From assembly GCF_002278925.1 (NCBI RefSeq), contig NZ_NCJH01000007.1, positions 310,001 to 374,000 on the forward strand: a stretch of DNA of 64,000 nucleotides. Direction: 5' to 3'. Positions within the stretch are counted from its first letter, which is position 1, and each line of letters starts with the position of its first letter. Under the pieces are notes generated by a model. The model made no database searches and was not told the origin of the DNA. It worked only from the letters and a program-made list of their open reading frames with translations. Made by a program: the position numbers and the translations under genes. The DNA is from Polaromonas sp. 39-63-25 (GTDB lineage Bacteria; Pseudomonadota; Gammaproteobacteria; Burkholderiales; Burkholderiaceae_C). This document shows, in pieces, positions 1-13,073 of this stretch.

Positions 1-3362
<3,362 letters not shown>

Positions 3363-3542
3363 GGGTGGGGGGCTTTCCTTGTAGGTCAAACATTCTAGAC
3401 AGCGCCCGGGTTGACAGTCGGCGTAGGGTTAAACCGCCCGCCGGGCCTGTGCGCTGGCCTGTATTCTGGTTATCCCGCGCGTAGTTTCCACACCGAACGG
3501 TCACGGTGGCAGCGTAAACTCGATCGCCGAAGGAGATAAGAC

Positions 3543-4655
3543 ATGAAAAAGCTGAATTTCTGGTGCGCTGCACTTTTGCTCGCGACCATGAGCCACGCCA
3601 GCCAGGCACAAATCCTGATCGGGCAGACCGCGGGCTTTACCGGCCCTGTGGGTGCCGGCGTAAAGGAAACCACGGCAGGTGCGAAGCTCTACATCGACGC
3701 CGTCAATGCCAAAGGCGGCGTCAACGGGCAGAAGATCGAGCTGGTCTCGCTCGACGACAAGTTCGACCCCAAGCTGGCCGGTGAAAATGCCCGCAAGCTG
3801 ATCGAGGAACAGAACGTGGCCGCCATGTTCCTGACCCGCGGCACGCCCCACACGGAAGCCATTCTTCCTCTCCTCGAAAAATACGGTGTGCCGCTGATCG
3901 GCCCCTCCACTGGCGCCATGGTCCTGCACCAGCCGGTCAAGAAACATGTGTTCAACGTGCGCGCCACCTACCAGCGTGAGGCCGAAAAAGCCGTCAGCCA
4001 CCTGCACTCAATGGGCATCACCCGCATCGGCCTGGTTTATGCCGACGACAGTTTTGGCGCCGACGGCGTGGCCGGCGCGCAGAAAGGCTTCACTGCCGCC
4101 AAGCTGCAGCCTGCGGTGCTGGAAAAATTCAACCGCAGCAAGCCCGACTTCGGGCCGATCGCGCCCAAGGTTGTCCAGTCCAACGCGCAGGCCATCATCA
4201 TGGTGGCCTCCGGTCAGGCCGTGGTCGACGGCATGAAGGCCTTCCGCGCCGCCGGCTCCGCGGCGCAGATCGTAACGCTGTCCAACAATGCATCAACCGG
4301 CTTCATCAAAAGCCTGGGCGAGAATGCGCGCGGCGTGATCGTGACCCAGGTCTTTCCTTATGAACGATCCATCGCCTACGGCATGGTCAAGGAAGCCCAG
4401 GAGTTGTCCAAGGCCAAAGGCGCTGGCGACATCAGCCCGGCCATGCTAGAAGGGTTTGCCGCTGCCAAGGTTCTGGTCGAAGGGCTGAAACGGGCCGGCG
4501 CCAAACCGACGCGTGAAAAAATCCAGGCCGCCCTGGAAAGCATACGCAAGTTCGACATTGGCGGGCTGGAAGTGAACTACTCCCTCGACGACCACACCGG
4601 ACTCGATTTCGCCGACCTGTCCATCATCGGCACAGACGGGAAATTCAGGCGCTAG
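3543..4655 (+). CDS. Liv-type ABC transporter periplasmic substrate-binding protein
   Basis: This 370-residue protein is a type-1 periplasmic binding protein of the branched-chain amino acid/amide family (LivJ/LivK-like). It has a signal peptide, MKKLNFWCAALLLATMSHAS, with probable cleavage after SQA. The mature part starts QILIGQTAGFTGPVGAGVKE, typical of the fold. The start is fixed by a strong ribosome site (AAGGAGAT) about 7 nt upstream. No permease or ATPase genes of a Liv transporter lie beside it, so it is an orphan binding protein here and its ligand cannot be read from the sequence. It is convergent with the next gene, with a hairpin over the junction. Confidence 0.88.
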   Translation: MKKLNFWCAALLLATMSHASQAQILIGQTAGFTGPVGAGVKETTAGAKLYIDAVNAKGGVNGQKIELVSLDDKFDPKLAGENARKLIEEQNVAAMFLTRGTPHTEAILPLLEKYGVPLIGPSTGAMVLHQPVKKHVFNVRATYQREAEKAVSHLHSMGITRIGLVYADDSFGADGVAGAQKGFTAAKLQPAVLEKFNRSKPDFGPIAPKVVQSNAQAIIMVASGQAVVDGMKAFRAAGSAAQIVTLSNNASTGFIKSLGENARGVIVTQVFPYERSIAYGMVKEAQELSKAKGAGDISPAMLEGFAAAKVLVEGLKRAGAKPTREKIQAALESIRKFDIGGLEVNYSLDDHTGLDFADLSIIGTDGKFRR

Positions 4656-4666
4656 AACGCCCAGGG

Positions 4667-4687
4667 GCCCTCAGCCCTTGAGGGCCT
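4667..4687. terminator. Hairpin between convergent genes
   Basis: An 8-bp perfect stem (GGCCCTCA / TGAGGGCC) with a 5-nt loop lies 12 nt after the stop of the binding protein and overlaps the last codons of the opposing gene. There is no clear T run, so a terminator role is only suggested by position. Confidence 0.35.
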
Positions 4688-5132
4688 GTTCCAGCTCGCT
4701 GCACTTGTCGGCCCCGACGGCTTCCCTGATTTTCGGAAGCAACGCAAGCAGGGCATCGACATCTACCGCACCTTCGACGGCTAGGTTCAACCGGAAACCC
4801 CTGAGCCCCAACGCCCCCGTCAACTGCGCAGCGATGGGGTAGGCCTTCTTGTAGCGGTCATTGCTGGCATCGCTGTCCTCCTGCCGGGCCACCACGGCGG
4901 CCGCGTTCGCGGCAGCAGCCTTGTCGACGGACTGCTGGCTGGGCGTGAGAAAACCCAGCTCCACCAGTTGCACCAGCTCCTCCGACGTGACACCGAGGCC
5001 GGCTGTCGCCCCCAGCACTTGAGAAACGGAACGCTTGCCGTCAAACAGGATGAAGGCCGAGCGCTGTCGGGGCGAGAGCAGGGACCTGTCTTTCAAGGAC
5101 TGCTGTCCGGTCTCGGTCTTCGCATAAATCAT
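4671..5132 (-). CDS. Conserved hypothetical protein (153 aa)
   Basis: I do not recognise a named family. The 153-residue product is soluble, with no signal peptide or membrane segment. The N-terminal 65 residues (SLLSPRQRSAFILFDGKRSV, then a segment with SEELVQLVELGFL) look helical, like a winged-helix or regulatory module. An alanine-rich linker follows (residues 73-90), then a helical C-terminal part. It starts 26 nt after the end of the upstream small membrane protein gene, so the two are probably co-transcribed. Its start has only a weak ribosome site. Confidence 0.65.
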   Translation of the reverse strand: MIYAKTETGQQSLKDRSLLSPRQRSAFILFDGKRSVSQVLGATAGLGVTSEELVQLVELGFLTPSQQSVDKAAAANAAAVVARQEDSDASNDRYKKAYPIAAQLTGALGLRGFRLNLAVEGAVDVDALLALLPKIREAVGADKCSELEQALKG

Positions 5133-5158
5133 GGTGCGGGTCCGGGGCGGAGGGCGAG

Positions 5159-5338
5159 CTAACGCGCAGGCGCGGACGCGGCAGACGCGGCGGCTGAAGC
5201 GGCCGATGCCGGTGGCGGGGCTTCATGCGTGACCTCGATGCCATGCTTTTCGCCCCCCATGTCAATGTCTCCGCCCTTGCTCAGGATGAAGATGGCCAGA
5301 CCGGCAAAGACCACGAATGCGAGTGCAATTTTCCACAT
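5159..5338 (-). CDS. Small single-pass membrane protein (59 aa)
   Basis: The chosen start, MWKIALAFVVFAGLAIFILS, has a good ribosome site (GGAG, about 8 nt upstream). A longer in-frame start would run back through the terminator at 5352-5379 and is rejected. Residues 3-19 form one transmembrane helix. The rest is a short charged segment (GGDIDMGGEKHGIEVTHEAP) followed by a proline/alanine/serine-rich tail. No family is recognised. It is likely co-transcribed with the 153-residue gene downstream. Confidence 0.6.
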   Translation of the reverse strand: MWKIALAFVVFAGLAIFILSKGGDIDMGGEKHGIEVTHEAPPPASAASAAASAASAPAR

Positions 5339-5351
5339 GTTATTTCTCCAG

Positions 5352-5379
5352 AAAAAAACCCCCGGCGACGCGGGGGTTT
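5352..5379 (-). terminator. Intrinsic terminator after the MFS transporter
   Basis: On the minus strand a 9-bp perfect stem (AAACCCCCG / CGGGGGTTT) is followed by a run of seven T. It lies between the end of the MFS gene (5447) and the start of the small membrane gene (5338), so it separates the two transcripts. Confidence 0.85.
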
Positions 5380-5446
5380 GTAAAAAACTTGTTCGGTGGT
5401 TCTGCCCGGGAATCAGGCAGAACCACAGGGCTGACATTCCCGGGGA

Positions 5447-7105
5447 TCAGTCGTCAGCGTAGATGTCGACGTCCTTGGTTTCCTTGATGAACAAGGTGCC
5501 AATCACGACGGTCATGCCGGCAATGATGATCGGATACCACAAGCCGTTGTACATGTTGCCGGTCTGCGCCACGATGGCAAAGGCCGTGGTGGGCAGCAAG
5601 CCGCCAAACCAGCCATTGCCAATGTGGTACGGCAGGCTCATGGAGGTGTAGCGGATGCGCGTGGGGAACAGCTCCACCAGCATGGCCGCAATCGGGCCGT
5701 AGACCATGGTCACGAGCAGCACCAGGTAAGTCAGGATGGCAATCACCATGAACTTGTCCACCTTGGCCGGATCGGCCTTGGTCGGGTAACCGGCAGCCTT
5801 CAGGTCGTCAGCCACCAGCTTCTTGAACGCGGCGTCCTTTTTCCTGGCTTCATCCGCAGGAAGGCCCTTGGAGGAATAGCTGGGGATGACCGTCTCGCCA
5901 ATCTTGATGGTGGCAGGTTCGCCAGCGGCGCCGGGTGCGTTCTCATAACTCACCGATGCGCCGGCGAGCACCTGCTTGGCGATGTCGCAGGAGCTGGTGA
6001 ATTTCGCCGTGCCGGTCGGGTTGAACTGGAACGAACACTCGCTCGCGTCAGCCGTCACGACGACCTTGTTCTTTGCCTGTGCGGCAGCAAGATCAGGGTT
6101 GGCGGCTTTGGTCAGCGCGGTGAACACCGGGAAGTAGGTCAGCGCGGCCAGCAGGCAGCCGGCCATGATGATGGGCTTGCGGCCGATCTTGTCCGACAGC
6201 GAGCCGAACACGACGAAGAAGGGCGTGCCGATCAGCAGCGAAACAGCGACAAAAATATTGGCTGTGGCGCCGTCCACCTTGAGGGATTGTGTCAGGAAGA
6301 ACAGCGCATAGAACTGGCCCGAATACCAGACCACCGCTTGACCAGCGGTCAGGCCGATCAGCGCCAGGATGACGATCTTCAGGTTTTTCCATTGACCGAA
6401 GGATTCGGACAAAGGTGCCTTGGAGGTCTTGCCTTCGGCCTTCATTTTGGTGAAGGCGGGCGACTCATTCATGCTCAGACGGATGTACACCGACACGCCC
6501 AGCAGCAGGATGGACACCAGGAAAGGAACGCGCCAGCCCCAGTCGGCAAAGGTCGCTTCGCCGAGCACGGTACGCGTGCCGAGAATCACCATCAGCGACA
6601 GGAACAGGCCCAGCGTGGCGGTGGTCTGGATCCACGAGGTATACGCACCGCGCTTGCCGTGGGGCGAGTGCTCTGCCACATACACGGCGGCACCACCGTA
6701 TTCGCCACCGAGAGCCAGGCCCTGCAGCATGCGCAGCGCAATCAGGATCACGGGCGCCGCGACGCCGATGGTTGCGTAGTTGGGCAGCAGGCCGACGATG
6801 AAGGTCGACAGGCCCATGATCAGGATGGTGATCAGGAAGGTGTATTTGCGGCCGATCATGTCGCCGAGACGACCGAACACCAGTGCGCCGAACGGACGCA
6901 CGATGAAACCGGCCGCAAACGCGAGCAGGGCAAAAATGAAGGCCGAGCCTTCATCGAGTCCGCTGAAGAACTGCTTGGCAATGATGGCTGCCAGCGAACC
7001 GTAGAGGTAAAAGTCATACCATTCGAAAACAGTGCCTAATGACGAGGCGAAGATGACTTTCTTCTCCTCGGCGCTCATCGGCCTGGGGGCGGCTGCAGTT
7101 GCCAT
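5447..7105 (-). CDS. MFS transporter, metabolite:H+ symporter (MHS) type
   Basis: This 552-residue major facilitator transporter begins MATAAAPRPMSAEEKK and continues with the MHS hallmark TVFEWYDFYLYGS in the first helix. Typical loop motifs follow: GRLGDMIGRKYTF after helix 2 and GSLSDKIGRKPIIM after helix 8. The start at 7105 is preferred over an ATG 16 codons upstream because of the GGAGAC ribosome site. The family imports small organic acids or osmolytes with protons; the substrate here is unknown. Unusually, a hydrophilic insertion of about 120 residues (roughly 345-465) lies between helices 9 and 10 and carries two cysteines (ECSF, SSCDI). It is the last gene before a strong terminator. 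A 15-nt motif shared with the AraC gene promoter lies about 95 nt upstream. Confidence 0.9.
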   Translation of the reverse strand: MATAAAPRPMSAEEKKVIFASSLGTVFEWYDFYLYGSLAAIIAKQFFSGLDEGSAFIFALLAFAAGFIVRPFGALVFGRLGDMIGRKYTFLITILIMGLSTFIVGLLPNYATIGVAAPVILIALRMLQGLALGGEYGGAAVYVAEHSPHGKRGAYTSWIQTTATLGLFLSLMVILGTRTVLGEATFADWGWRVPFLVSILLLGVSVYIRLSMNESPAFTKMKAEGKTSKAPLSESFGQWKNLKIVILALIGLTAGQAVVWYSGQFYALFFLTQSLKVDGATANIFVAVSLLIGTPFFVVFGSLSDKIGRKPIIMAGCLLAALTYFPVFTALTKAANPDLAAAQAKNKVVVTADASECSFQFNPTGTAKFTSSCDIAKQVLAGASVSYENAPGAAGEPATIKIGETVIPSYSSKGLPADEARKKDAAFKKLVADDLKAAGYPTKADPAKVDKFMVIAILTYLVLLVTMVYGPIAAMLVELFPTRIRYTSMSLPYHIGNGWFGGLLPTTAFAIVAQTGNMYNGLWYPIIIAGMTVVIGTLFIKETKDVDIYADD

Positions 7106-7198
7106 GATCTTGTCTCCAAAAATAAAAGACCCTCGACATGAGGGCTTGCGCAATTATTTTTGGAGTGACTGACCCAGCTCTGACGTGAAACCAACAGG

Positions 7199-7213
7199 AG
7201 CTTGCGCCAAACT
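7199..7213. promoter_or_regulatory. 15-nt motif shared with the AraC-gene upstream region
   Basis: AGCTTGCGCCAAACT occurs here, upstream of the MFS gene, and again exactly at 17533-17547, just upstream of the AraC-family gene. It could be an operator of that regulator. This rests only on the sequence match and position. Confidence 0.25.
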
Positions 7214-7285
7214 TATCGCCCCCTGACAAGTCAAGGGAAAACCCCCGGAGAAATTTTCGGCATGCGGAGAATGCCGGGCGGCAGG

Positions 7286-7927
7286 CTATTTCCGGCGCAG
7301 GGCACCCGTCGCAAGCTGACTGGCCGCGTCCCAGTCCGGGCCGTCAAACCAGGCGTCGCCGAGCAGAAAGGCGCGCAGCATGGGCAGCGCATCCAGACCC
7401 CAGAACAGCTTGCCGTCCACCGCCAGCGCGGGCACGCCAAACACACCCAGCGCGATGGCCTCGTCGCTGTGCGCCTTCAACTGCGCTTTCACGTCTGCGC
7501 CGTCGATGTCGCGTTGCGGCGCCAGCTGCGCCGTCAACAGCGCGAGCCGCTCCGGATCGGCCGCCTCCAGCCCGGCCTGCCACACATGACGAAACAGGGT
7601 CTCGCAGACATAACGGTTGGGCGTGCCGTGTGCATCGCAGGCCACGGCCAGGCGCAGCAGGCCCAGCGGGTTGAACGGATGACTGGCAGGCAGTTGCAGC
7701 TTGATGCCGTGCTGGTGGGCCAGCCACAACACCTGGCGGTAGGTCCACTCGCGCTTGCCGGGAATTTCTGCGGGGCCGGCCTGGCCGTGGTGTTTGAGCA
7801 GTCCGGCAAACAGCAGCGGCTTGTAGGTCACGCTGTAGCTGAGACCCTTCAGGGCCTCGGGCAGCTTCTCGAAAGCCAGCCAGGCGTAGGGCGAGATGAA
7901 GTCGAGGTAGAAGGTGATGTGTTTCAT
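7286..7927 (-). CDS. 2-hydroxychromene-2-carboxylate isomerase / DsbA-like family protein
   Basis: The 213-residue protein has the thioredoxin-fold HCCA-isomerase (kappa-class GST-like) signature: FYLDFISPYAWLAFEKLPE at the N-terminus, with the serine that replaces the DsbA cysteine. YKPLLFAGLLKHHGQ, GPAEIPGKREWTYR and the C-terminal GVFGVPALAVDGKLFWGLD follow. The founding enzymes isomerise hydroxychromene carboxylate in naphthalene catabolism using glutathione. Many homologues, like this one, lie outside aromatic pathways and their substrate is unknown. It lies downstream of the YbaK-DUF1289 gene, with a gap of about 40 nt, and may share its transcript. Confidence 0.85.
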   Translation of the reverse strand: MKHITFYLDFISPYAWLAFEKLPEALKGLSYSVTYKPLLFAGLLKHHGQAGPAEIPGKREWTYRQVLWLAHQHGIKLQLPASHPFNPLGLLRLAVACDAHGTPNRYVCETLFRHVWQAGLEAADPERLALLTAQLAPQRDIDGADVKAQLKAHSDEAIALGVFGVPALAVDGKLFWGLDALPMLRAFLLGDAWFDGPDWDAASQLATGALRRK

Positions 7928-7967
7928 GGCACGCTCGCCGGGATGGATGTAGGGAGGACGGTGCCCG

Positions 7968-8723
7968 TCAGGCCTGCAGCGCGGCCATGCGCTGCTCGAT
8001 CAGGGTCCAGACCGCCCGTTTGCCCGCATCCGTCGCCCCGCTCCAGCCGGCAATTTCGTCGCGGGTGCGAAAGCACCCCTCACACCAGCCGCGGACCGCG
8101 TCCATGCGGCATACCGAGATGCAGGGTGAAGGAAGGTTTTCGGTCTCGCCCCTTATTTCACGGGCGCGGGCAGCTACCAGAAAGATAGCGCGTTGCTGCG
8201 CGACCTGCTCCTGCACCGGGTCCACCGCCACGTCGGCCACAGGCGCGCCGGTGAGAGTGACGAGCTCCTGCGGGCTCAGTCTGAACACGCCATGCGGGTG
8301 GCCGGCCGCGGCCCAGACCTCTTCAAACCGGAACAGGCTCTGGTCGATCAGCGTAACGGGCGGTGTGGCATGCGCCAGCGGCGAGACACCACCGATGGAA
8401 AAACCGGTGCGGGTTTTGACAAACTCCGCATCCGCACGGCCCAGACGTTTGCCATCGGGGCAAACCAGGGCTTCGACCTTGCGCTCGTCGACCCGCTGGT
8501 CACCGGCCGTGATGACCAGCACCGCCGCGTCATCGGACTTGCGGCGAAAGATGATGCTTTTGGCGATCTGGCCCAGGGCGATGCCCAGGGCATCAGCCGC
8601 CTGCTGCGCGGTGCGTGCCGCGCCGTCCAGCATCACCGGCGAATGCGGGTGGCCCTTGGCCTGCAGCTCAGCGGCAACGCGCTGAACGCCTTCAGGCAAA
8701 GACACCAGCTCGGCACCACACAT
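7968..8723 (-). CDS. YbaK-type aminoacyl-tRNA deacylase fused to DUF1289
   Basis: Residues 1-165 are a YbaK/ProX-like editing domain (KSIIFRRKSDDAAVLVITAG, then GFSIGGVSPLAHA), a family that hydrolyses misacylated tRNA. Residues about 198-250 are a DUF1289 module with four cysteines, PCISVCRMDAVRGWCEGCFR, normally a separate small protein of about 60 residues. The linker (RAIFLVAARAREIRGETEN) is encoded by a copy of an interspersed repeat at 8136-8191. The repeat is read in the one frame without stops, so it may have created the fusion. The ATG overlaps the TGA of the upstream HMG-CoA lyase gene (TGATG), which suggests translational coupling. Confidence 0.85.
   Translation of the reverse strand: MCGAELVSLPEGVQRVAAELQAKGHPHSPVMLDGAARTAQQAADALGIALGQIAKSIIFRRKSDDAAVLVITAGDQRVDERKVEALVCPDGKRLGRADAEFVKTRTGFSIGGVSPLAHATPPVTLIDQSLFRFEEVWAAAGHPHGVFRLSPQELVTLTGAPVADVAVDPVQEQVAQQRAIFLVAARAREIRGETENLPSPCISVCRMDAVRGWCEGCFRTRDEIAGWSGATDAGKRAVWTLIEQRMAALQA
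8136..8191 (-). repeat. Interspersed repeat family C, inside YbaK-DUF1289
   Basis: On the minus strand it begins GCTATCTTTCTGGTAGC and continues through GCGC and AATAAGGGGC. It matches the family pattern GCTAT-n8-TAGCT, then GCGC, then ATAAGGGC. It encodes the linker between the two domains of the host protein. Confidence 0.65.
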
Positions 8724-9631
8724 CAGCCGGCCCTCTTGTTCAGCAGCGCGGTGGCCGCACGCGAATTGGGTTTGCGCTCCAGGTAGTCGCTGATGAACTT
8801 GCCGGCATCAATCAGCTTGTCGAGGTCGATGCCGGTGTCTATGCCCATGCCCTGCAGCATGTAAACCACGTCCTCGGTGGCCACATTGCCGGTTGCACCC
8901 TTGGCATACGGGCAGCCGCCCAGGCCGGCCGACGAGGTGTCGTAGTTCCAGATGCCCATTTCGAGGCAGATCAGCGTGTTGCCCAGAGCCTGGCCATAGG
9001 TGTCGTGGAAATGGCCCGACACGTCGTCGATGGCGTAGTGTTTCAGCGCGGCTTCCATCGCGCGCTGAACCTTGAGCGGCGTGCCCACGCCAATCGTGTC
9101 GGCCACACCCATGTGCTGCACACCGATGCCTTTGAGCAAACGCGCGACCATCTCAACACGCTCCGGCGCCACTTCGCCCTCGTAAGGGCAGCCCACGGCG
9201 CAAGAGATGGCGCCACGCACACGAATGCCCTGCGACAGGGCGGCTTCTGTGACCGGGCGGAAGCGTTCAATACTTTCTTCAATCGAGCAATTGATGTTGC
9301 GCTGGCTGAAGGCTTCGCTGGCTGCGGCAAACACGACGATCTCATCCGGTTTGGACAACACGGCGGCCTCGAAACCCTTCATGTTGGGCGTCAGCACCGA
9401 ATAACGCACGCCAGGCTTGCGCGTGATGCCGGCCATGACCTCGGCAGCGTCCGCCATCTGCGGCACCCACTTGGGGGACACAAAACTGGTGACTTCAATT
9501 TCAGTGAGGCCGGCGTCCTGCAGGCGGTGCACCAGCTCGATCTTGACGGCGGCAGGCACCTGCGCCTTTTCGTTCTGCAGGCCGTCGCGCGGACCGACAT
9601 CGACGATTTTGACTTTGGAGGGGAGGTTCAT
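8723..9631 (-). CDS. mvaB: Hydroxymethylglutaryl-CoA lyase (LiuE/MvaB)
   Basis: This 302-residue TIM-barrel lyase splits HMG-CoA into acetyl-CoA and acetoacetate, the last step of leucine degradation. It shows the family signatures: VDVGPRDGLQNEK at residues 11-23, TSFVSPKWVPQMAD, the metal ligands in GHFHDTYGQA, and the catalytic cysteine in GLGGCPYAKGATGNVATED. Length and motifs are complete. It lies 1.3 kb downstream of the carboxylase cluster on the same strand but is separated from it by a GhrA-type reductase gene. It is coupled to the YbaK-DUF1289 gene by a TGATG overlap. Confidence 0.93.
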   Translation of the reverse strand: MNLPSKVKIVDVGPRDGLQNEKAQVPAAVKIELVHRLQDAGLTEIEVTSFVSPKWVPQMADAAEVMAGITRKPGVRYSVLTPNMKGFEAAVLSKPDEIVVFAAASEAFSQRNINCSIEESIERFRPVTEAALSQGIRVRGAISCAVGCPYEGEVAPERVEMVARLLKGIGVQHMGVADTIGVGTPLKVQRAMEAALKHYAIDDVSGHFHDTYGQALGNTLICLEMGIWNYDTSSAGLGGCPYAKGATGNVATEDVVYMLQGMGIDTGIDLDKLIDAGKFISDYLERKPNSRAATALLNKRAG

Positions 9632-9696
9632 AAATATGCTTTCACGAAATAGGGGCAGGGAGCCATGCGCGGTGGGTGACCGTGATCTCTCAAATC

Positions 9697-9751
9697 AAGC
9701 AGGGGCCCCTCGGGGGCCAGGGAGTTACGCGAAGCGAACGACCGTGGGGGC
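9697..9751. repeat. Interspersed repeat family A, copy 1
   Basis: It begins AAGCAGGGGCCCCTCGGGGG, runs through CAGGGAGTTACGCGAAGCG and ends ACCGTGGGGGC. It ends 4 nt from the stop codon of the ghrA-like gene. The inner CCCCTCGGGG can fold as a hairpin, so it may act as a transcript end. Confidence 0.75.
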
Positions 9752-9755
9752 AACA

Positions 9756-10685
9756 TCAGTATCCCTTTTTCGGGTCAACCACACCGGCAAGGCTGGAAAT
9801 CGGATGCCCCGCCTGAAGCGCCGCGATCTTGCCCGCAATCTGCGCAATGCTTTCCTCGCGCAGGGTACGCGCCGAGGTGTGCGGCGTGACGGTGATGAGC
9901 GGGTGTTTCCAGAAGGGATGGGCGGCCGGCAGCGGTTCGGTGCGAAAGACATCCAGCGTCGCGCCGGCCAGATGGCCGCTGTCGAGCAGCGTGATCAGGT
10001 CCTCGTCCACCAGGTGCGTGCCGCGCGCCACATTGATGACGTAACCGCCGGGCCGCAGCCTGGACAGCGTTTGCCGGTTCATGATGCCCTGCGTGTCAGG
10101 GGTCAGCGGCAACAGGCACACCAGCACGCGTGTGCCCGACAGGAAATCATCCAGCCCGGCCTGCCCTGAAAAACACTGCACACCCGCTATCGTCTTGGCG
10201 GATCGGCTCCAGCCCAGTACCGGGTAGTCAAACTGCGCCAGCGCCCGGGCCACGCGTTCGCCGAGCACGCCCAGACCCATCACGCCGACCGGGAAGTCCT
10301 TGCGCAGCCGAGGTTTGCGGTAGGACCATGTGCCCTGCTTCACATCGGCCTCGTAGCCATCGAACTCGCGAAAATGCCTGATCACCGCATGGCATACATA
10401 CTCGGCCATCTGCACCGACATGCCGGCATCGTCCAGCCGAACCACGGCCGCCTGTGGCGGCAGACGCAGCTTCATCAGCGCATCCACGCCCGCCCCGATA
10501 TTGAACAGGGCCTTGAGCTGAGGCTGCTCGTCCAGAAACTGCGGCGGCGGCGCCCAGACCACCGCATAGTCCGCCGGCGCGGCGCCCGGCGCCCACTGTT
10601 CCACATTCGCATCCGGAAAAGCGGCGCGCAAGCCGGCCAGCCAGGGCTCGGCCTTGGTATCGGTACAACAAAAGGAAATTCTCAT
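9756..10685 (-). CDS. ghrA: Glyoxylate/hydroxypyruvate reductase A-type 2-hydroxyacid dehydrogenase
   Basis: This 309-residue D-isomer-specific 2-hydroxyacid dehydrogenase is closest to GhrA, which reduces glyoxylate or hydroxypyruvate with NADPH in the cytosol. Visible features are FNIGAGVDALMKL, a Rossmann motif GVMGLGVLGERVA near residue 135, the catalytic arginine in NVARGTHLVDEDL, the glutamate in FRTEPLPAAHPFW and the histidine in VTPHTSARTLREE. The start is at MRISFCCTD. A family A repeat follows its stop directly. Its position between HMG-CoA lyase and the carboxylase genes may link it to glyoxylate formed when acetyl-CoA is metabolised (inference). Confidence 0.88.
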   Translation of the reverse strand: MRISFCCTDTKAEPWLAGLRAAFPDANVEQWAPGAAPADYAVVWAPPPQFLDEQPQLKALFNIGAGVDALMKLRLPPQAAVVRLDDAGMSVQMAEYVCHAVIRHFREFDGYEADVKQGTWSYRKPRLRKDFPVGVMGLGVLGERVARALAQFDYPVLGWSRSAKTIAGVQCFSGQAGLDDFLSGTRVLVCLLPLTPDTQGIMNRQTLSRLRPGGYVINVARGTHLVDEDLITLLDSGHLAGATLDVFRTEPLPAAHPFWKHPLITVTPHTSARTLREESIAQIAGKIAALQAGHPISSLAGVVDPKKGY

Positions 10686-10740
10686 GGCCTGATTGTGCCG
10701 CGGTCGGGCGCGCGCCGCGCAGGGCCGCCAGCCCTTTGCC

Positions 10741-10830
10741 TGTCATTGCGGGCCTGACCCGCAATCCATGCCGGCACACTCATGTCAGTGGTCAATCAAG
10801 CATGGATCCCGAATCAGGTCCGGGATGACA
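10741..10830. repeat. Pair of inverted REP-like palindromes (family B)
   Basis: Two elements of about 30 bp lie in opposite orientation: TCATTGCGGGCCTGACCCGC followed by AATCCATG at 10741-10771, and CATGGATCCCGAATCAGGTC followed by CGGGATGACA at 10801-10830. Four more copies occur at 26464-26493, 31111-31140, 31180-31207 and 31238-31267. Each is itself an imperfect palindrome. Confidence 0.75.
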
Positions 10831-10888
10831 CCCCAGGGCAGCGACGACAACTCAGTGTGGAGCGTGGGGGGCATACGCTCCACCGCCG

Positions 10889-10956
10889 GGCCGCCCCAAG
10901 GTGGAGCAGCCCCCTCGGGGGGCAGGGAGCTACACGCAGTGAGCGAGCGTGGGGGC
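10889..10956. repeat. Interspersed repeat family A, copy 2
   Basis: The element contains CCCCCTCGGGGGGCAGGGAG and then TACACGCAGTGAGCGAGCGT before the closing GGGGGC. It ends 6 nt from the stop codon of the carboxylase alpha gene. Just upstream at 10858-10881 there is a further 7-bp inverted repeat (GGAGCGT / ACGCTCC). Confidence 0.7.
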
Positions 10957-10962
10957 AAAACC

Positions 10963-12946
<1,984 letters not shown>

Positions 12947-12954
<8 letters not shown>

Positions 12955-13072
12955 GGTGGGCTCCCGCGGTGAAATCGCCTGCGCACGCTTCGCGTGCCAT
13001 GCAATGTAGCTTCGCTGCTGCGCCGCCTTGCGGCTGGTCACCTCTATTCGCAATCAGTATTTTTTTAAACAT
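12947..13072 (-). CDS. 41-codon leader repeating the liuD N-terminus
   Basis: The ATG lies 1 nt after the stop of the DUF4126 gene (TGACATG). The frame encodes MFKKILIANRG, the same first 11 residues as LiuD. All six base differences from the real gene in that stretch are synonymous. It then continues through unrelated sequence (DQPQGGAAAKLHCMAREACA) and stops at a TAA inside ATGTTTAAG, overlapping the true liuD start. It may be a remnant of an earlier start of the gene or a translational-coupling leader. Its own ribosome site is weak. Whether it is translated is unknown. Confidence 0.5.
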
Positions 13073-13073
13073 G

